This document shows positions 1-8,759 of a stretch of 57,089 nucleotides of DNA, piece after piece (position 1 is the stretch's first letter; every line of letters begins with the position of its first letter). Both the position numbers and the translations under genes were made by a program. The stretch is from an uncultured Oscillospiraceae bacterium (GTDB taxonomy: Bacteria > Bacillota > Clostridia > Oscillospirales > Acutalibacteraceae), in the NCBI GenBank assembly GCA_900547445.1, contig URGJ01000007.1, positions 1 to 57,089 of the forward strand, written 5' to 3'. Below the pieces are notes generated by a model that worked only from the letters and a program-made list of their open reading frames with translations, was not told where the DNA came from and ran no database searches.

Positions 1-1103
<1,103 letters not shown>

Positions 1104-1295
1104 TTCTATCTAAACGCCTAAGCGTTCAAACCTATCTTAGAGCATCTTCTGCTCATTCGCAATACTGACGTATTGTCTTTGTCCTTCGTACTTAAAGTAC
1201 CTTTTTCTCTCGATTTCTCTCAAGAATTGTCGGGTCCTTATTATCGTCGTTGTTTAATTTTCAAGGTCCGTTTTGCGCCCCCGTTTTTTGAGCGC
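1104..1295 (-). other. 16S rRNA leader with boxA-like element
   Basis: Transcribed leader between the rrn promoter and 16S. Reading the minus strand it contains TGCTCTAAGA (1135-1144), close to the boxA antitermination element TGCTCTTTAA, and a small AACGC-TTAG-GCGTT hairpin just before the mature end that could belong to the processing stalk. Assignment is by position and motif only. Confidence 0.6.
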
Positions 1296-1301
1296 CTGAT
1301 T

Positions 1302-1330
1302 ATAATACCACATCAACTCCCCTTTGTCAA
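1302..1330 (-). promoter_or_regulatory. rrn promoter (sigma-A) with AT-rich UP region
   Basis: On the minus strand TTGACA (1325-1330), a 17-base spacer and TATTAT (1302-1307). Immediately upstream (1331-1400) is a nearly pure A/T stretch with long A and T runs, typical of an UP element on strong rRNA promoters. Confidence 0.85.
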
Positions 1331-1426
1331 CTCTTTTTTTTAACTTTTTTTGAAAAAATTTTGATTGTTGTATATGAATACAATATATTGTATATTCACT
1401 ATTTTAATAAAAATATTTTTACGTTA

Positions 1427-2098
1427 CTATTCTAATATTTTCCGCAGTTTCGCAAGGATTTTTTTCTCTGCACGCGATACCTGAACCTGCGACATAGACA
1501 TAAGCTCTGCCGTTTTGCTCTGTGTAAAGTAGTTATAATACCTGTAAATCACAAGCTGCTTTTCGGCATCACCGAGTTTTTCGATAGCCGAGTCAAGAAC
1601 CAGGCGATCCGATACCTCGTCCTCCGTACTTAATGTGGGCAGCTCGGTTTCGCTTATCTCGCCGTCCTCCTCCCTTGTCAGCGACACGGTGGGCTGAGAG
1701 GCGCATATAGCCTCGGTTATATCCTCCGCCGATACGGATAGCGCCGCCGCAAGCTCCGAAACAGTGGGCTCGCGGCAAAGTTTTTGCTCCATGCTTTGTT
1801 TTTCGCGGTTGATTTTCATTCCGAGTTCCTTTACACTTCTTGAAACCTTTACCGCGCCGCCGTCTCTGAAAAGCCGCCTTATCTCGCCCATTATAACGGG
1901 CACCGCGTAGGTTGAGAAGCACACTCCCCTTTCTCCGTCAAAGGAGTCGGTGGCCTTGATAAGCCCGATACAGCCCGCCTGATAAAGGTCGTCGTATTCA
2001 ATACCCCTACCCGAAAAGCGTTTGCAAAGCGAATGGACAAGCCCGAGATTTTCCTCGATAAAACGGTCGCGGCGAGGCTTTTGTTCAACCGTTGACAT
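1427..2098 (-). CDS. sigF: RNA polymerase sigma factor, sporulation sigma-F
   Basis: Forespore-specific sigma factor of 223 residues, somewhat shorter than the roughly 255 residues of Bacillus SigF. Visible: sigma region 2 (ENLGLVHSLCKRF, then DLYQAGCIGLIKA and FSTYAVPVIMGEIRR), a region 3 block, and the region 4 helix-turn-helix near the C-terminus (TQSKTAELMSMSQVQVSR). It is the third gene of the spoIIA operon and its start overlaps the 3' end of spoIIAB by 14 bases, implying translational coupling. By family knowledge it is held inactive by SpoIIAB until SpoIIAA is dephosphorylated after asymmetric division. Sigma-G is a close relative, but the spoIIAA-spoIIAB context supports sigma-F. Confidence 0.95.
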   Translation of the reverse strand: MSTVEQKPRRDRFIEENLGLVHSLCKRFSGRGIEYDDLYQAGCIGLIKATDSFDGERGVCFSTYAVPVIMGEIRRLFRDGGAVKVSRSVKELGMKINREKQSMEQKLCREPTVSELAAALSVSAEDITEAICASQPTVSLTREEDGEISETELPTLSTEDEVSDRLVLDSAIEKLGDAEKQLVIYRYYNYFTQSKTAELMSMSQVQVSRAEKKILAKLRKILE

Positions 2099-2528
2099 TA
2101 ATACGGCGGCTTATCCGCTTGGTCATAACGATGCTTGTGCCTTTTCCCACGGCGGAACGCACCTTTACCGTATCCATGAAGCTCTGCATAACCGCGAAGC
2201 CGAGCCCCGCCCGTTCGCCGCCGACGGTAGTGTAAAGCGGCTCCATAGCTTTTTCAACATTTTCTATTCCGCAGCCCGTGTCACGAATCTTGATTCTTAT
2301 TATATTTTTGTCGCAAAGCTCGCCCGTTATGTAAATTTTTCCGATTTTTTCCCTGTAGGCGTGAACAATACAGTTTGTAACCGCCTCGGAAACGGCGGTT
2401 TTAATATCGTTAATCTCCTCTAGGGTTGGGTCGAGCTGTGCGGCGAAAGCCGATACGCAGGACCTTGCAAAGCCTTCGTTTGCAGACTTTGCCAATATGT
2501 TCATTGTGAATTTATTGTTTACTTCCAT
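2085..2528 (-). CDS. spoIIAB: Anti-sigma F factor / serine kinase SpoIIAB
   Basis: GHKL-type ATPase that binds sigma-F and phosphorylates SpoIIAA. The 147-residue product begins MEVNNKFTMNILAKSANEG; that start, one base after the spoIIAA stop, is chosen over an upstream in-frame ATG because a GGAGGAACGATAAG ribosome site sits directly before it. ATP-fold motifs are present: N-box EAVTNCIVHAY, G1 box DTGCGI, and GGERAGLGFAVM. Middle gene of spoIIAA-spoIIAB-sigF. Length and motif order fit the family. Confidence 0.95.
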   Translation of the reverse strand: MEVNNKFTMNILAKSANEGFARSCVSAFAAQLDPTLEEINDIKTAVSEAVTNCIVHAYREKIGKIYITGELCDKNIIRIKIRDTGCGIENVEKAMEPLYTTVGGERAGLGFAVMQSFMDTVKVRSAVGKGTSIVMTKRISRRINVNG

Positions 2529-2529
2529 C

Positions 2530-2841
2530 TTATCGTTCCTCCAATTTTGCAAGCCGCTCAATTCCCGCAAGCTTCATTACTTTATATATCTGAGAAGACG
2601 CGCCCGTTATATAAAGCTGTGCTCCTGTTTTTGAAAGAGTTCGGTATCTACCCATGACAAGCCCTATACCTGAACTGTCCATAAAGCTAATTCCTTTAAA
2701 ATCCAATACAAGTTTCGATGGCATATTAAGCTCCACAGCATTATCGATCGCCTCGCGCATTTCCTTTGCGGAATGATGGTCAAGCTCGCCCGAAAGATAC
2801 GCCGTCACCGTATCTCCCGAACTTTTAATTTCAACCGACAT
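2530..2841 (-). CDS. spoIIAA: Anti-sigma F factor antagonist SpoIIAA
   Basis: STAS-domain protein of 103 residues that, when unphosphorylated, pulls SpoIIAB off sigma-F. The phosphorylation motif FMDSSGIG is present, with the serines at 56/57 matching Bacillus Ser58, and the LSGELDHHSA block is typical. The ATG at 2841 is preferred over an upstream in-frame ATG because it follows GAGGTGAGGTTA. First gene of the spoIIA operon. I could not identify a clear sigma-H promoter in the short gap to folC, although one would be expected from family knowledge. Confidence 0.95.
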   Translation of the reverse strand: MSVEIKSSGDTVTAYLSGELDHHSAKEMREAIDNAVELNMPSKLVLDFKGISFMDSSGIGLVMGRYRTLSKTGAQLYITGASSQIYKVMKLAGIERLAKLEER

Positions 2842-2874
2842 TAACCTCACCTCATGAATATAAATATAAAAATA

Positions 2875-2906
2875 ACAAGCCTTTACCATATATAATAAAG
2901 GCTTGT
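2875..2906 (-). terminator. Hairpin terminator after folC
   Basis: Arms ACAAGCCTTTA (2875-2885) and TAAAGGCTTGT (2896-2906) form an 11-bp perfect stem. On the minus strand it is followed by a T-rich tract. It separates folC from the spoIIA operon. Confidence 0.75.
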
Positions 2907-2937
2907 CCGTGAAAAAATTGTCACAATAGGTAGGCTG

Positions 2938-4176
2938 TTAAAAATTTTTATAAAAATCAATAAGCTTTTGCCTTATTCCGCCCGCAAGATATAGCGAGCC
3001 GAAGACAAAAACAGGATTTCCTCCGGCAATCGAAGCGGCTTTTTTTATTGCCGAATCATAATTTTCGGCGGTTTGTGCAGGACAATAAGTAGCCGCCGCA
3101 AACGCGAGCTCTGCGGCACTGAGCGAGCGCGGCATATTTTCCACCGTAACCGCGACCGCCGATTTGCAAAGCGGAAGCGTATTTTTAAGAACGGTTTTAT
3201 AATCCTTATCCCGCATTACTCCGATTACCGCGGTGACCCTGCCACCGTGTTTTTTAAGAATTTTTGCAAGCTCCGTCGCCCCGTCGGGATTGTGCGCGCC
3301 GTCAAGCACAACGAGCGGTTTTTTGCTGATTATCTCAGCTCTTGCGGGGAAAAATGTGTTTGCAAGCGCCTTTTTTACCGTTTCATAGGGTATATTATAT
3401 CCCGAACTTTCCACCGTTTCGATAACCGTCAGAGCGTTTTCAATCTGGTACTCGCCGCAAAGCGAAATTTCGTATTTCCTATTCCTATATATAATACCGC
3501 TCCCGTTTTCGCCGCATTTTAAAACCGTAAGCTGTGATAAATCAGGTGTGATAAGCCGAATTGACGAGCGTTCAATAACCGAAAGCGCCTCTTTCCTTTG
3601 ATTGGCAGAAGTGACGGTAACAGGGCAATTTTTTATTATTCCGCATTTTTCGGCAGCAATCTTTTCCGCCGTGTCCCCTAAAACGCCTAAATGGTCAAGT
3701 CCTATTTCGGTTATAACTGCGGCGGCGACGTTTGTAAGGGCGTTTGTCGCGTCAAGTCTACCGCCGAGCCCCGTTTCGGCGATTACGATATCGCATTTTT
3801 CCTCGCTGAAATAGGAAAACGCCGCTGCGGTAATAAATTCAAATTCGGTCGTTTCCACGCCTGTATCAATAACCCTTTGCGAATATTTCACCATATCGTT
3901 TTCGGAAATAAATTCACCGTTTATCTGAATCCGCTCGCGAAAATTTATAACAAAAGGTGAAATAAAAAGTCCCGTTTTATAGCCCGCCGTATGGAAAACT
4001 TTAGCGAGCATTGCCGCAACCGAGCCTTTACCGTTGGTCCCCGCAATATGAATAGACTTAAAATTATCCTGCGGATTATGAAGCTTTTTAAGTGCAAGAG
4101 ATATTCTTTCAAGCCCTGCGGGCTTTGAAAATTTGCCGAGAGAATGTATGTAATTTAAGGTTTCGCCGTAATTCAA
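2938..4176 (-). CDS. folC: Bifunctional dihydrofolate / folylpolyglutamate synthase
   Basis: Adds glutamate to dihydropteroate and to reduced folates in the cytosol. The P-loop GTNGKGSVAAM lies near the N-terminus, with the downstream Mur-ligase-like block ETGLGGRLDATN and the C-terminal LDGAHNPDGA. The reading frame extends upstream to 4296, but homology begins at LNYGETLNYIHSLG. I therefore choose the TTG at 4176, which has AAAGGGAGT eight bases upstream; this gives 412 residues, close to the usual 420-430. It has its own promoter (4328-4355) and a terminator at its 3' end. The other folate gene in the window, folD, is 16 kb away. Confidence 0.93.
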   Translation of the reverse strand: MNYGETLNYIHSLGKFSKPAGLERISLALKKLHNPQDNFKSIHIAGTNGKGSVAAMLAKVFHTAGYKTGLFISPFVINFRERIQINGEFISENDMVKYSQRVIDTGVETTEFEFITAAAFSYFSEEKCDIVIAETGLGGRLDATNALTNVAAAVITEIGLDHLGVLGDTAEKIAAEKCGIIKNCPVTVTSANQRKEALSVIERSSIRLITPDLSQLTVLKCGENGSGIIYRNRKYEISLCGEYQIENALTVIETVESSGYNIPYETVKKALANTFFPARAEIISKKPLVVLDGAHNPDGATELAKILKKHGGRVTAVIGVMRDKDYKTVLKNTLPLCKSAVAVTVENMPRSLSAAELAFAAATYCPAQTAENYDSAIKKAASIAGGNPVFVFGSLYLAGGIRQKLIDFYKNF

Positions 4177-4301
4177 AAATTTTACTCCCTTTCCTATATA
4201 TGTAATGTATTTAAGCGGATATTCATCATATACTACTATCGGACAAAGCAAAAAGCCGAAAATATACGGCGCCTTAAATGCGCACGGTGCTGACAAAAGG
4301 T

Positions 4302-4341
4302 AAGTATGCTGTTGTCCTACAAGTGTGATAATAGCATACTT
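4302..4341. repeat. Inverted repeat over the folC promoter
   Basis: AAGTATGCT (4302-4310) and AGCATACTT (4333-4341) are perfect 9-base inverted arms 22 bases apart. One arm overlaps the -10/spacer of the folC promoter and the other lies in the early transcript, so it may be an operator or a 5' UTR hairpin. Confidence 0.5.
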
Positions 4342-4355
4342 TTTAAAAATGTCAA
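4328..4355 (-). promoter_or_regulatory. folC promoter (sigma-A)
   Basis: Minus strand TTGACA (4350-4355), 16-base spacer, TATTAT (4328-4333), about 150 bases before the chosen TTG start of folC. Confidence 0.75.
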
Positions 4356-4396
4356 GCCATCAGCGGCGAAGCTGTAAAGTTTGTCGGTTATCGCAC

Positions 4397-4462
4397 AAAA
4401 AAATACCGGCAGGACATACCGGTATACAGAAAGAGGCTGCGCCGATTTCGGAGCAGCTTCTT
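4397..4462 (-). terminator. Tandem terminators after the cysK-cymR operon
   Basis: Two hairpins in series on the minus strand. The first pairs 4431-4440 with 4453-4462 around a smaller CCGATTTCGG hairpin. The second pairs ATACCGG (4403-4409) with CCGGTAT (4419-4425) and is followed on that strand by seven T. Confidence 0.85.
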
Positions 4463-4467
4463 TTAAA

Positions 4468-4899
4468 TTATATTATCCAATTATTATAATCCTTATCCTT
4501 TGCCGTAAGGTCGGCTACGGTGTAGGAGTCGAAAAAGCCATTTATTACGCGGTTTAGCTCCTTCCACATAGGAAGCGTGCGGCAACGGTCGGCAAGCTCG
4601 CAGGGCGCCGCGCCGGGTTTTAGGCAGGCAACAGGGGCGAGCGTACCCTCGGTAACCCGAAGAATCTCGCCCACCTTATACTTATCGGGCTCGCGGTAAA
4701 GGCGGTAGCCGCCGCCCTTGCCGTGCGCCCCCTCGACAAGCCCCGCCTTTGAGAGGCTTGTCATTATGCTTTCAAGATATTTTTGAGATATATTCTGGCG
4801 TTCACTAATCTCCTTAAGGGGTATAAACTTCTTCCCGCCGTGCTCTGCAAGATCAACCATAACCCTTAGGGCGTAACGCCCTCTTGTTGATACCGTCAT
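4468..4899 (-). CDS. Rrf2-family transcriptional regulator (CymR/IscR-like)
   Basis: A 143-residue Rrf2 protein with the N-terminal winged helix (TRGRYALRVMVDLAEH, IPLKEISERQNISQKYLESIM) and the GKGGGYRL wing. Three cysteines (C92, C100, C106) lie where IscR-type members bind an Fe-S cluster, but the first spacing is seven residues instead of the IscR spacing of five. Cluster binding is therefore possible but unproven. It sits three bases after cysK in the same operon. In Bacillus and Staphylococcus the CymR-CysK complex represses cysteine genes, so autoregulation through the operator at 6055-6077 is a reasonable inference. cymR is the likely identity; iscR is the alternative. Confidence 0.88.
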   Translation of the reverse strand: MTVSTRGRYALRVMVDLAEHGGKKFIPLKEISERQNISQKYLESIMTSLSKAGLVEGAHGKGGGYRLYREPDKYKVGEILRVTEGTLAPVACLKPGAAPCELADRCRTLPMWKELNRVINGFFDSYTVADLTAKDKDYNNWII

Positions 4900-4902
4900 A
4901 GC

Positions 4903-5835
4903 TTATTCGGCGAAAAGCGGAGTGGACAAATATCTGTCACCGGTGTCAGGAAGCAAAGCCACAATGGTTTTACCCGCGTTTTCCTCTCTCTTTGCAAGCT
5001 CGACCGCCGCATAGAGCGCCGCGCCCGAGGAAATGCCTACAAGCACGCCCTCGCTTCTTCCGATTTCCTTACCGAAAGCGAAAGCGTCCTCATTTTCGAC
5101 GGGTAAAATCTCATCATACACGTCGGTATCAAGCACGTCGGGAACAAAGCCCGCACCTATACCCTGAATCTTGTGCGCGCCCGACGGCTTGCCCGAAAGC
5201 ACCGCGGAGGAGGCGGGTTCTACCGCTACAACCTTTACCTGCGGCTTTTTGGACTTTAGGTACTTTCCGACGCCCGTAACCGTGCCGCCCGTGCCTACGC
5301 CCGCGACAAAAATATCAACCTCGCCGTCGGTGTCCTCAAAAATCTCGGGACCCGTGGTTTCAAAATGCGCCTTAGGGTTTGCTGGATTTACGAACTGCCC
5401 GGGTATAAAACTGTTAGGAATTTCCTTGCTTAATTCGTCCGCCTTGGCTATGGCACCCTTCATTCCCTTTGCGCCTTCAGTAAGCACCAGCTCCGCACCG
5501 TAGGCTTTCATCAGCTGTCTGCGCTCGACCGACATTGTTTCGGGCATAACGATTATAATTCTGTAGCCCCTCGCGGCGGCGACTGCGGCAAGTCCTATTC
5601 CCGTGTTGCCCGAGGTAGGCTCAATTATAACCGAGCCCTCTTTGAGCTTTCCGCTCTTCTCCGCGTCGTCTATCATCGCCTTTGCGATGCGGTCCTTAAC
5701 AGACCCCGCAGGATTAAAATATTCAAGCTTTGCTAAAATTTTAGCCTTAAGACCGTACTTTTTTTCAATATGAGTAAGTTCCAAAAGCGGGGTCTTGCCT
5801 ACAAGCTGATCAGCAGATGTATATATTTTTGACAT
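4903..5835 (-). CDS. cysK: Cysteine synthase A (O-acetylserine sulfhydrylase)
   Basis: PLP enzyme making cysteine from O-acetylserine and sulfide. The 310 residues match the family length. The PLP lysine is K47 in NPAGSVKDR, the substrate loop is PTSGNTG (about 73-79) and the phosphate-binding loop is GTGGT (181-185). The ATG follows AAGGAG. It precedes the Rrf2 regulator by three bases and follows the metY remnant by about 20 bases. Both genes should be read from the promoter at 6079-6107. CysK is also the known partner of CymR in other Firmicutes, which makes this a likely enzyme-regulator pair. Confidence 0.95.
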   Translation of the reverse strand: MSKIYTSADQLVGKTPLLELTHIEKKYGLKAKILAKLEYFNPAGSVKDRIAKAMIDDAEKSGKLKEGSVIIEPTSGNTGIGLAAVAAARGYRIIIVMPETMSVERRQLMKAYGAELVLTEGAKGMKGAIAKADELSKEIPNSFIPGQFVNPANPKAHFETTGPEIFEDTDGEVDIFVAGVGTGGTVTGVGKYLKSKKPQVKVVAVEPASSAVLSGKPSGAHKIQGIGAGFVPDVLDTDVYDEILPVENEDAFAFGKEIGRSEGVLVGISSGAALYAAVELAKREENAGKTIVALLPDTGDRYLSTPLFAE

Positions 5836-5856
5836 TTTAAATTACTCCTTTAATAT

Positions 5857-6030
5857 TTATTTTACAAGTTCAAAACCGTGTTCAAGGTCGGCTATAATAT
5901 CGTCGATATGCTCCGTACCAATCGACAGACGGACGGTGTTCGGCTTAATGCCTACGCTTAACAGCTCCTCCTCGCTTAACTGTGAATGGGTTGTCGAAGC
6001 GGAGTGAATAACAATAGCCTCGAAAATGTC
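5857..6030 (-). pseudogene. 3' remnant of O-acetylhomoserine sulfhydrylase (metY)
   Basis: Minus-strand translation ending at the stop at 5857 reads VIHSASTTHSQLSEEELLSV and continues through GIKPNTVRLSIGTEHIDDII to FELVK. This is the C-terminal tail of MetY/Cys-Met PLP enzymes, normally about 430 residues, and only about 55 residues survive. Upstream homology is lost around 6030 and the frame meets a stop just before the operator at 6055. The promoter and operator are intact and close to the break, so an internal deletion removed the start and body of metY but left its control region attached to cysK-cymR. Confidence 0.85.
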
Positions 6031-6054
6031 CGTTTTGTACTTTTTATCATTTAC

Positions 6055-6077
6055 CTACCAATCCGATATGTTGGTAG
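6055..6077. promoter_or_regulatory. Palindromic operator, candidate Rrf2/CymR site
   Basis: Perfect inverted repeat: CTACCAA (6055-6061), nine-base spacer, TTGGTAG (6071-6077). It lies from just below the -10 box over the expected start of the cysK-cymR transcript, a classic repressor position. Size and symmetry suit a dimeric winged-helix repressor such as the Rrf2 protein encoded in the same operon; the pairing is inferred. Confidence 0.7.
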
Positions 6078-6078
6078 A

Positions 6079-6107
6079 ATTATACCACCTTTTTCCTGTT
6101 ATGTCAA
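6079..6107 (-). promoter_or_regulatory. Consensus sigma-A promoter of the cysK-cymR operon
   Basis: Minus strand TTGACA (6102-6107), 17-base spacer, TATAAT (6079-6084): a perfect match to consensus at both boxes. It is immediately followed by the palindrome at 6055-6077. Confidence 0.9.
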
Positions 6108-6198
6108 TAGGAAAACTCAATAAAATTAAAATGCTTGCAAATACAGCGGTCAGGATATATAATCTAATATGGAAATATATTTTAAGGAGCAGGTTTGT

Positions 6199-7044
6199 AT
6201 GGTTACATTAAAAAATAACGTTATGTCGGTTGAAATAAGCCAAAAGGGCGCTGAAATGCGGCGGGTCACCGTAAACGGCGAGGAGCGTCTCTGGAGCGGT
6301 GATCCCGCTTTTTGGACGGGCACAGCCCCCGTTATGTTCCCGATATGCGGAGGTCTTCCCGAGGATAAATTTACATATGCGGGTAAAGAATATACCCTCA
6401 CAAAACACGGTTTTGCAAAATCCATGGACTTTGAGGTTGAAAATCAGAACGGACTGTCCGCAACCTTTTTGCTTAAGAGCAATGCGGAAACCCTTAAAAT
6501 GTACCCTTGGAAATTTGAGTTCCGTATCACATATTCCCTTAAGGGCTCGCGCATAAAAATAGATTATGATGTTAAAAATCTTTCTAATGACACTATGTAT
6601 GTCTCCCCGGGCTCTCACGAAGCGTACGCATGCCCCGAGGGAATCGAGGATTACGACGTTATTTTTGAGAAAAAGGAAACTCTTTACACCTGCGCTCTCG
6701 ACGGTAATCTTATTTCTGAAAAGCGTATTCCGATAATAAAGGACACCGACACCCTGCCGCTTTATTACAGCTTTTTCGCAGTTGACGCGCTTGTTTTTAA
6801 GGATTTAAAATCGCGTTTTGCGACACTCCGCAACCGAAAAACGGGAAAATGTACCTCGGTAAGCTTCGACGGCTTTGATTACTTCCTGTTATGGACAAAG
6901 CCCGGCGCGGGATATATATGTATGGAGCCGTGGACGGGTATTCCGCCGATGGTAGGCTCGGATAAGGACATAACCGAAAAAGAGGGAATAACCGCAGTGG
7001 CGGCCGGCGATACCCTTAAGCTTACTCATTCAATCTATTTATAA
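6199..7044 (+). CDS. Aldose 1-epimerase family protein (LacX-like)
   Basis: The 281-residue product has the galactose-mutarotase-like beta-sandwich signature of the LacX branch: SVEISQKGAEMRRVTVNG at the N-terminus, MFPICGGLPEDKFTY, the LTKHGFAKSMDFEV block, then SPGSHEAYACP and CMEPWTGIPP near the C-terminus. The ATG at 6199 is chosen over an upstream in-frame ATG at 6169 because AAGGAGCAGG precedes it. By family it would interconvert sugar anomers in the cytosol, but the substrate is unknown. It is divergent from cysK and runs toward plsY with a 45-base gap, so the two may be cotranscribed. Confidence 0.88.
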   Translation: MVTLKNNVMSVEISQKGAEMRRVTVNGEERLWSGDPAFWTGTAPVMFPICGGLPEDKFTYAGKEYTLTKHGFAKSMDFEVENQNGLSATFLLKSNAETLKMYPWKFEFRITYSLKGSRIKIDYDVKNLSNDTMYVSPGSHEAYACPEGIEDYDVIFEKKETLYTCALDGNLISEKRIPIIKDTDTLPLYYSFFAVDALVFKDLKSRFATLRNRKTGKCTSVSFDGFDYFLLWTKPGAGYICMEPWTGIPPMVGSDKDITEKEGITAVAAGDTLKLTHSIYL

Positions 7045-7089
7045 TTAATACGGTCCTTTAATCGCGTTTTATAGGGTAGGAGGGTGGAT

Positions 7090-7728
7090 ATGATAATAAC
7101 GTTTCTCTTTTTCGCGTTCGGCTATTTTTCGGGAAGTATCCTTTTCGCGCGGGTCTACGGCACGCTTTTAAACAAGGATATTATCGGGCAAAGCAAGGAC
7201 GGCAACCCGGGCACGGCAAACGCCTTTATGCAGGGCGGTATGCTCTGCGGCACGCTTACCCTTATCGGCGATATTTTGAAGGGATTTCTTCCTGTTTTTC
7301 TTTATTTAAAAATGTCGGACGGAGTAGTAGGTTTCGGAACAGCCCTTGTGCTGGCGGCGCCCGTTTTAGGGCACAACTACTCGGTCTTTTACCGTTTCGA
7401 GGGCGGAAAGGGAATCGCGGTTTCGTTCGGCTGTCTTTTGGGGCTTTTTCCCCGTATGCTGCCTGTGCTTATTCTGGCGTTGTGCTATATTACTCTATCG
7501 GTGGTCGTACGCATTTCGCCGCATTATTACAGAACTCTTGCGGCATATGCCGCGTCCGCCGCGATAAGCTTATTCCTTGTTTCCGAATCGGGCATAAGAA
7601 CAGGCATTGCACTCATATCCTCACTTATAATAATAAAGCACCTGGCAAGCGCGGAAGCTAAAGAAAAATGCCGCATTTCTCTGCCGACTGTCGATAATTT
7701 CAAAAAATATATAAAAAAAGCAAAATAA
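7090..7728 (+). CDS. plsY: Acyl-phosphate:glycerol-3-phosphate acyltransferase
   Basis: Integral membrane enzyme that starts phospholipid synthesis by acylating glycerol-3-phosphate. The 212-residue, strongly hydrophobic protein has the PlsY motifs SGSILFAR, KDGNPGTANAF, GDILKGFLPVF and GHNYSVFYRFEGGKGIAVSFG. The ATG at 7090 is preferred to the GTG at 7084 because AGGAGG ends only at 7083, which leaves proper spacing only for the ATG. Ends before a bidirectional terminator shared with tsf. Confidence 0.95.
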   Translation: MIITFLFFAFGYFSGSILFARVYGTLLNKDIIGQSKDGNPGTANAFMQGGMLCGTLTLIGDILKGFLPVFLYLKMSDGVVGFGTALVLAAPVLGHNYSVFYRFEGGKGIAVSFGCLLGLFPRMLPVLILALCYITLSVVVRISPHYYRTLAAYAASAAISLFLVSESGIRTGIALISSLIIIKHLASAEAKEKCRISLPTVDNFKKYIKKAK

Positions 7729-7760
7729 AACCGTATCAAAAAATTAATATCAGTTTTTGC

Positions 7761-7811
7761 AAACAAAAATCCGAGACCGCCGCATTAAGCGACAGCCTCG
7801 GATTTTTGTTT
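7761..7811. terminator. Bidirectional terminator between plsY and tsf
   Basis: AAACAAAAATCCGAG (7761-7775) pairs perfectly with CTCGGATTTTTGTTT (7797-7811), with A-rich and T-rich flanks on each strand. It lies between two convergent genes. Confidence 0.92.
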
Positions 7812-7819
7812 TGCTTAAA

Positions 7820-8731
7820 TTATTTTACCATTCCCGCAACTTCGGCCGCGAAATCGTCAACGCGCTTTTCAATTCCCTCGCCCTTTTCAAAGCGAACGAA
7901 AGAGGTAAGCTTGATTTCTGCGCCGAGAGCCTTTGCGGTATTCTCAATATACTTGCCCACATTGATGTCGCCGTCCATAACGAACTGCTGCTCAACGAGG
8001 CAGTTTTCCTTGTAATACTTGCCGATTTTACCCTCGACAATCTTGCCGAGTACCGCCTCGGGCTTGTTAGCCATCTTGGGGTCTTCCTTCATCTGGGCGA
8101 TAAGGATTTCCTTTTCCTTATCAAGTACCTCGGCGGGAACCGAAGCCTCGTCAAGATAGGACGGGTTCATAGCGGCAATCTGCATTGCAACATTCTTTGC
8201 CATTGTTACAAATTCGGTGTTGTCAGCGTCAAGCGCGGTGTCAAAGTTAACGAGAACGCCGATTTTTCCGCCTGCGTGAACATAGGAAACAACCTTACCC
8301 TCAAAGCGGGCAAAGCGGCGAACCTTGATGTTCTCGCGAACGGCAAGGAAGAGCTCCTGAACCTTCTGCTCGACGGTCTTGCCGTCCTTTGAGCAATTAA
8401 GCAAAGCCTCAACGTCGGCTGGATTCTGCTCGGCAATAATCTCTGCAATTTCGTTTGCTAACGCCTTAAAGCCGTCGCCGTTGGCAACAAAGTCGGTTTC
8501 GCTGTTAAGCTCAACCACAACGCCCACGCCGTTTCCCGTGTAAGCGCTGACGGTACCCTCAGCGGCAACGCGGCTTGCCTTTTTAGCCTGGGAAGCAAGT
8601 CCCTTTTCTCTTAAATAATCGGTTGCGGCGTCCATATCACCGTTACACTCGGTGAGTGCCTTTTTGCAGTCCATCATACCGCAGCCTGTCTTTTCTCTTA
8701 AAGCCTGTACGTCTTTAGCGGTAAAAGCCAT
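7820..8731 (-). CDS. tsf: Translation elongation factor Ts
   Basis: Nucleotide exchange factor for EF-Tu. The N-terminal block FTAKDVQALREKTGCGMMDC and the ELNSETDFVANGDGF core motif are diagnostic. The length of 303 residues is normal. It follows rpsB by 28 bases in the standard rpsB-tsf arrangement and is read from the rpsB promoter at 9653-9681. The start follows a good AGGAGG-type site. The transcript ends at the bidirectional terminator at 7761-7811. Confidence 0.97.
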   Translation of the reverse strand: MAFTAKDVQALREKTGCGMMDCKKALTECNGDMDAATDYLREKGLASQAKKASRVAAEGTVSAYTGNGVGVVVELNSETDFVANGDGFKALANEIAEIIAEQNPADVEALLNCSKDGKTVEQKVQELFLAVRENIKVRRFARFEGKVVSYVHAGGKIGVLVNFDTALDADNTEFVTMAKNVAMQIAAMNPSYLDEASVPAEVLDKEKEILIAQMKEDPKMANKPEAVLGKIVEGKIGKYYKENCLVEQQFVMDGDINVGKYIENTAKALGAEIKLTSFVRFEKGEGIEKRVDDFAAEVAGMVK

Positions 8732-8759
8732 TGTATTTTCCTCCTAAAAAGCTTGAATA

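Noticed and set aside
5976..6050. 24-codon ORF after the cysK operon operator as a leader peptide
   Set aside because: No proper ribosome site, no Cys or Met enrichment, and it lies out of frame over the metY remnant.
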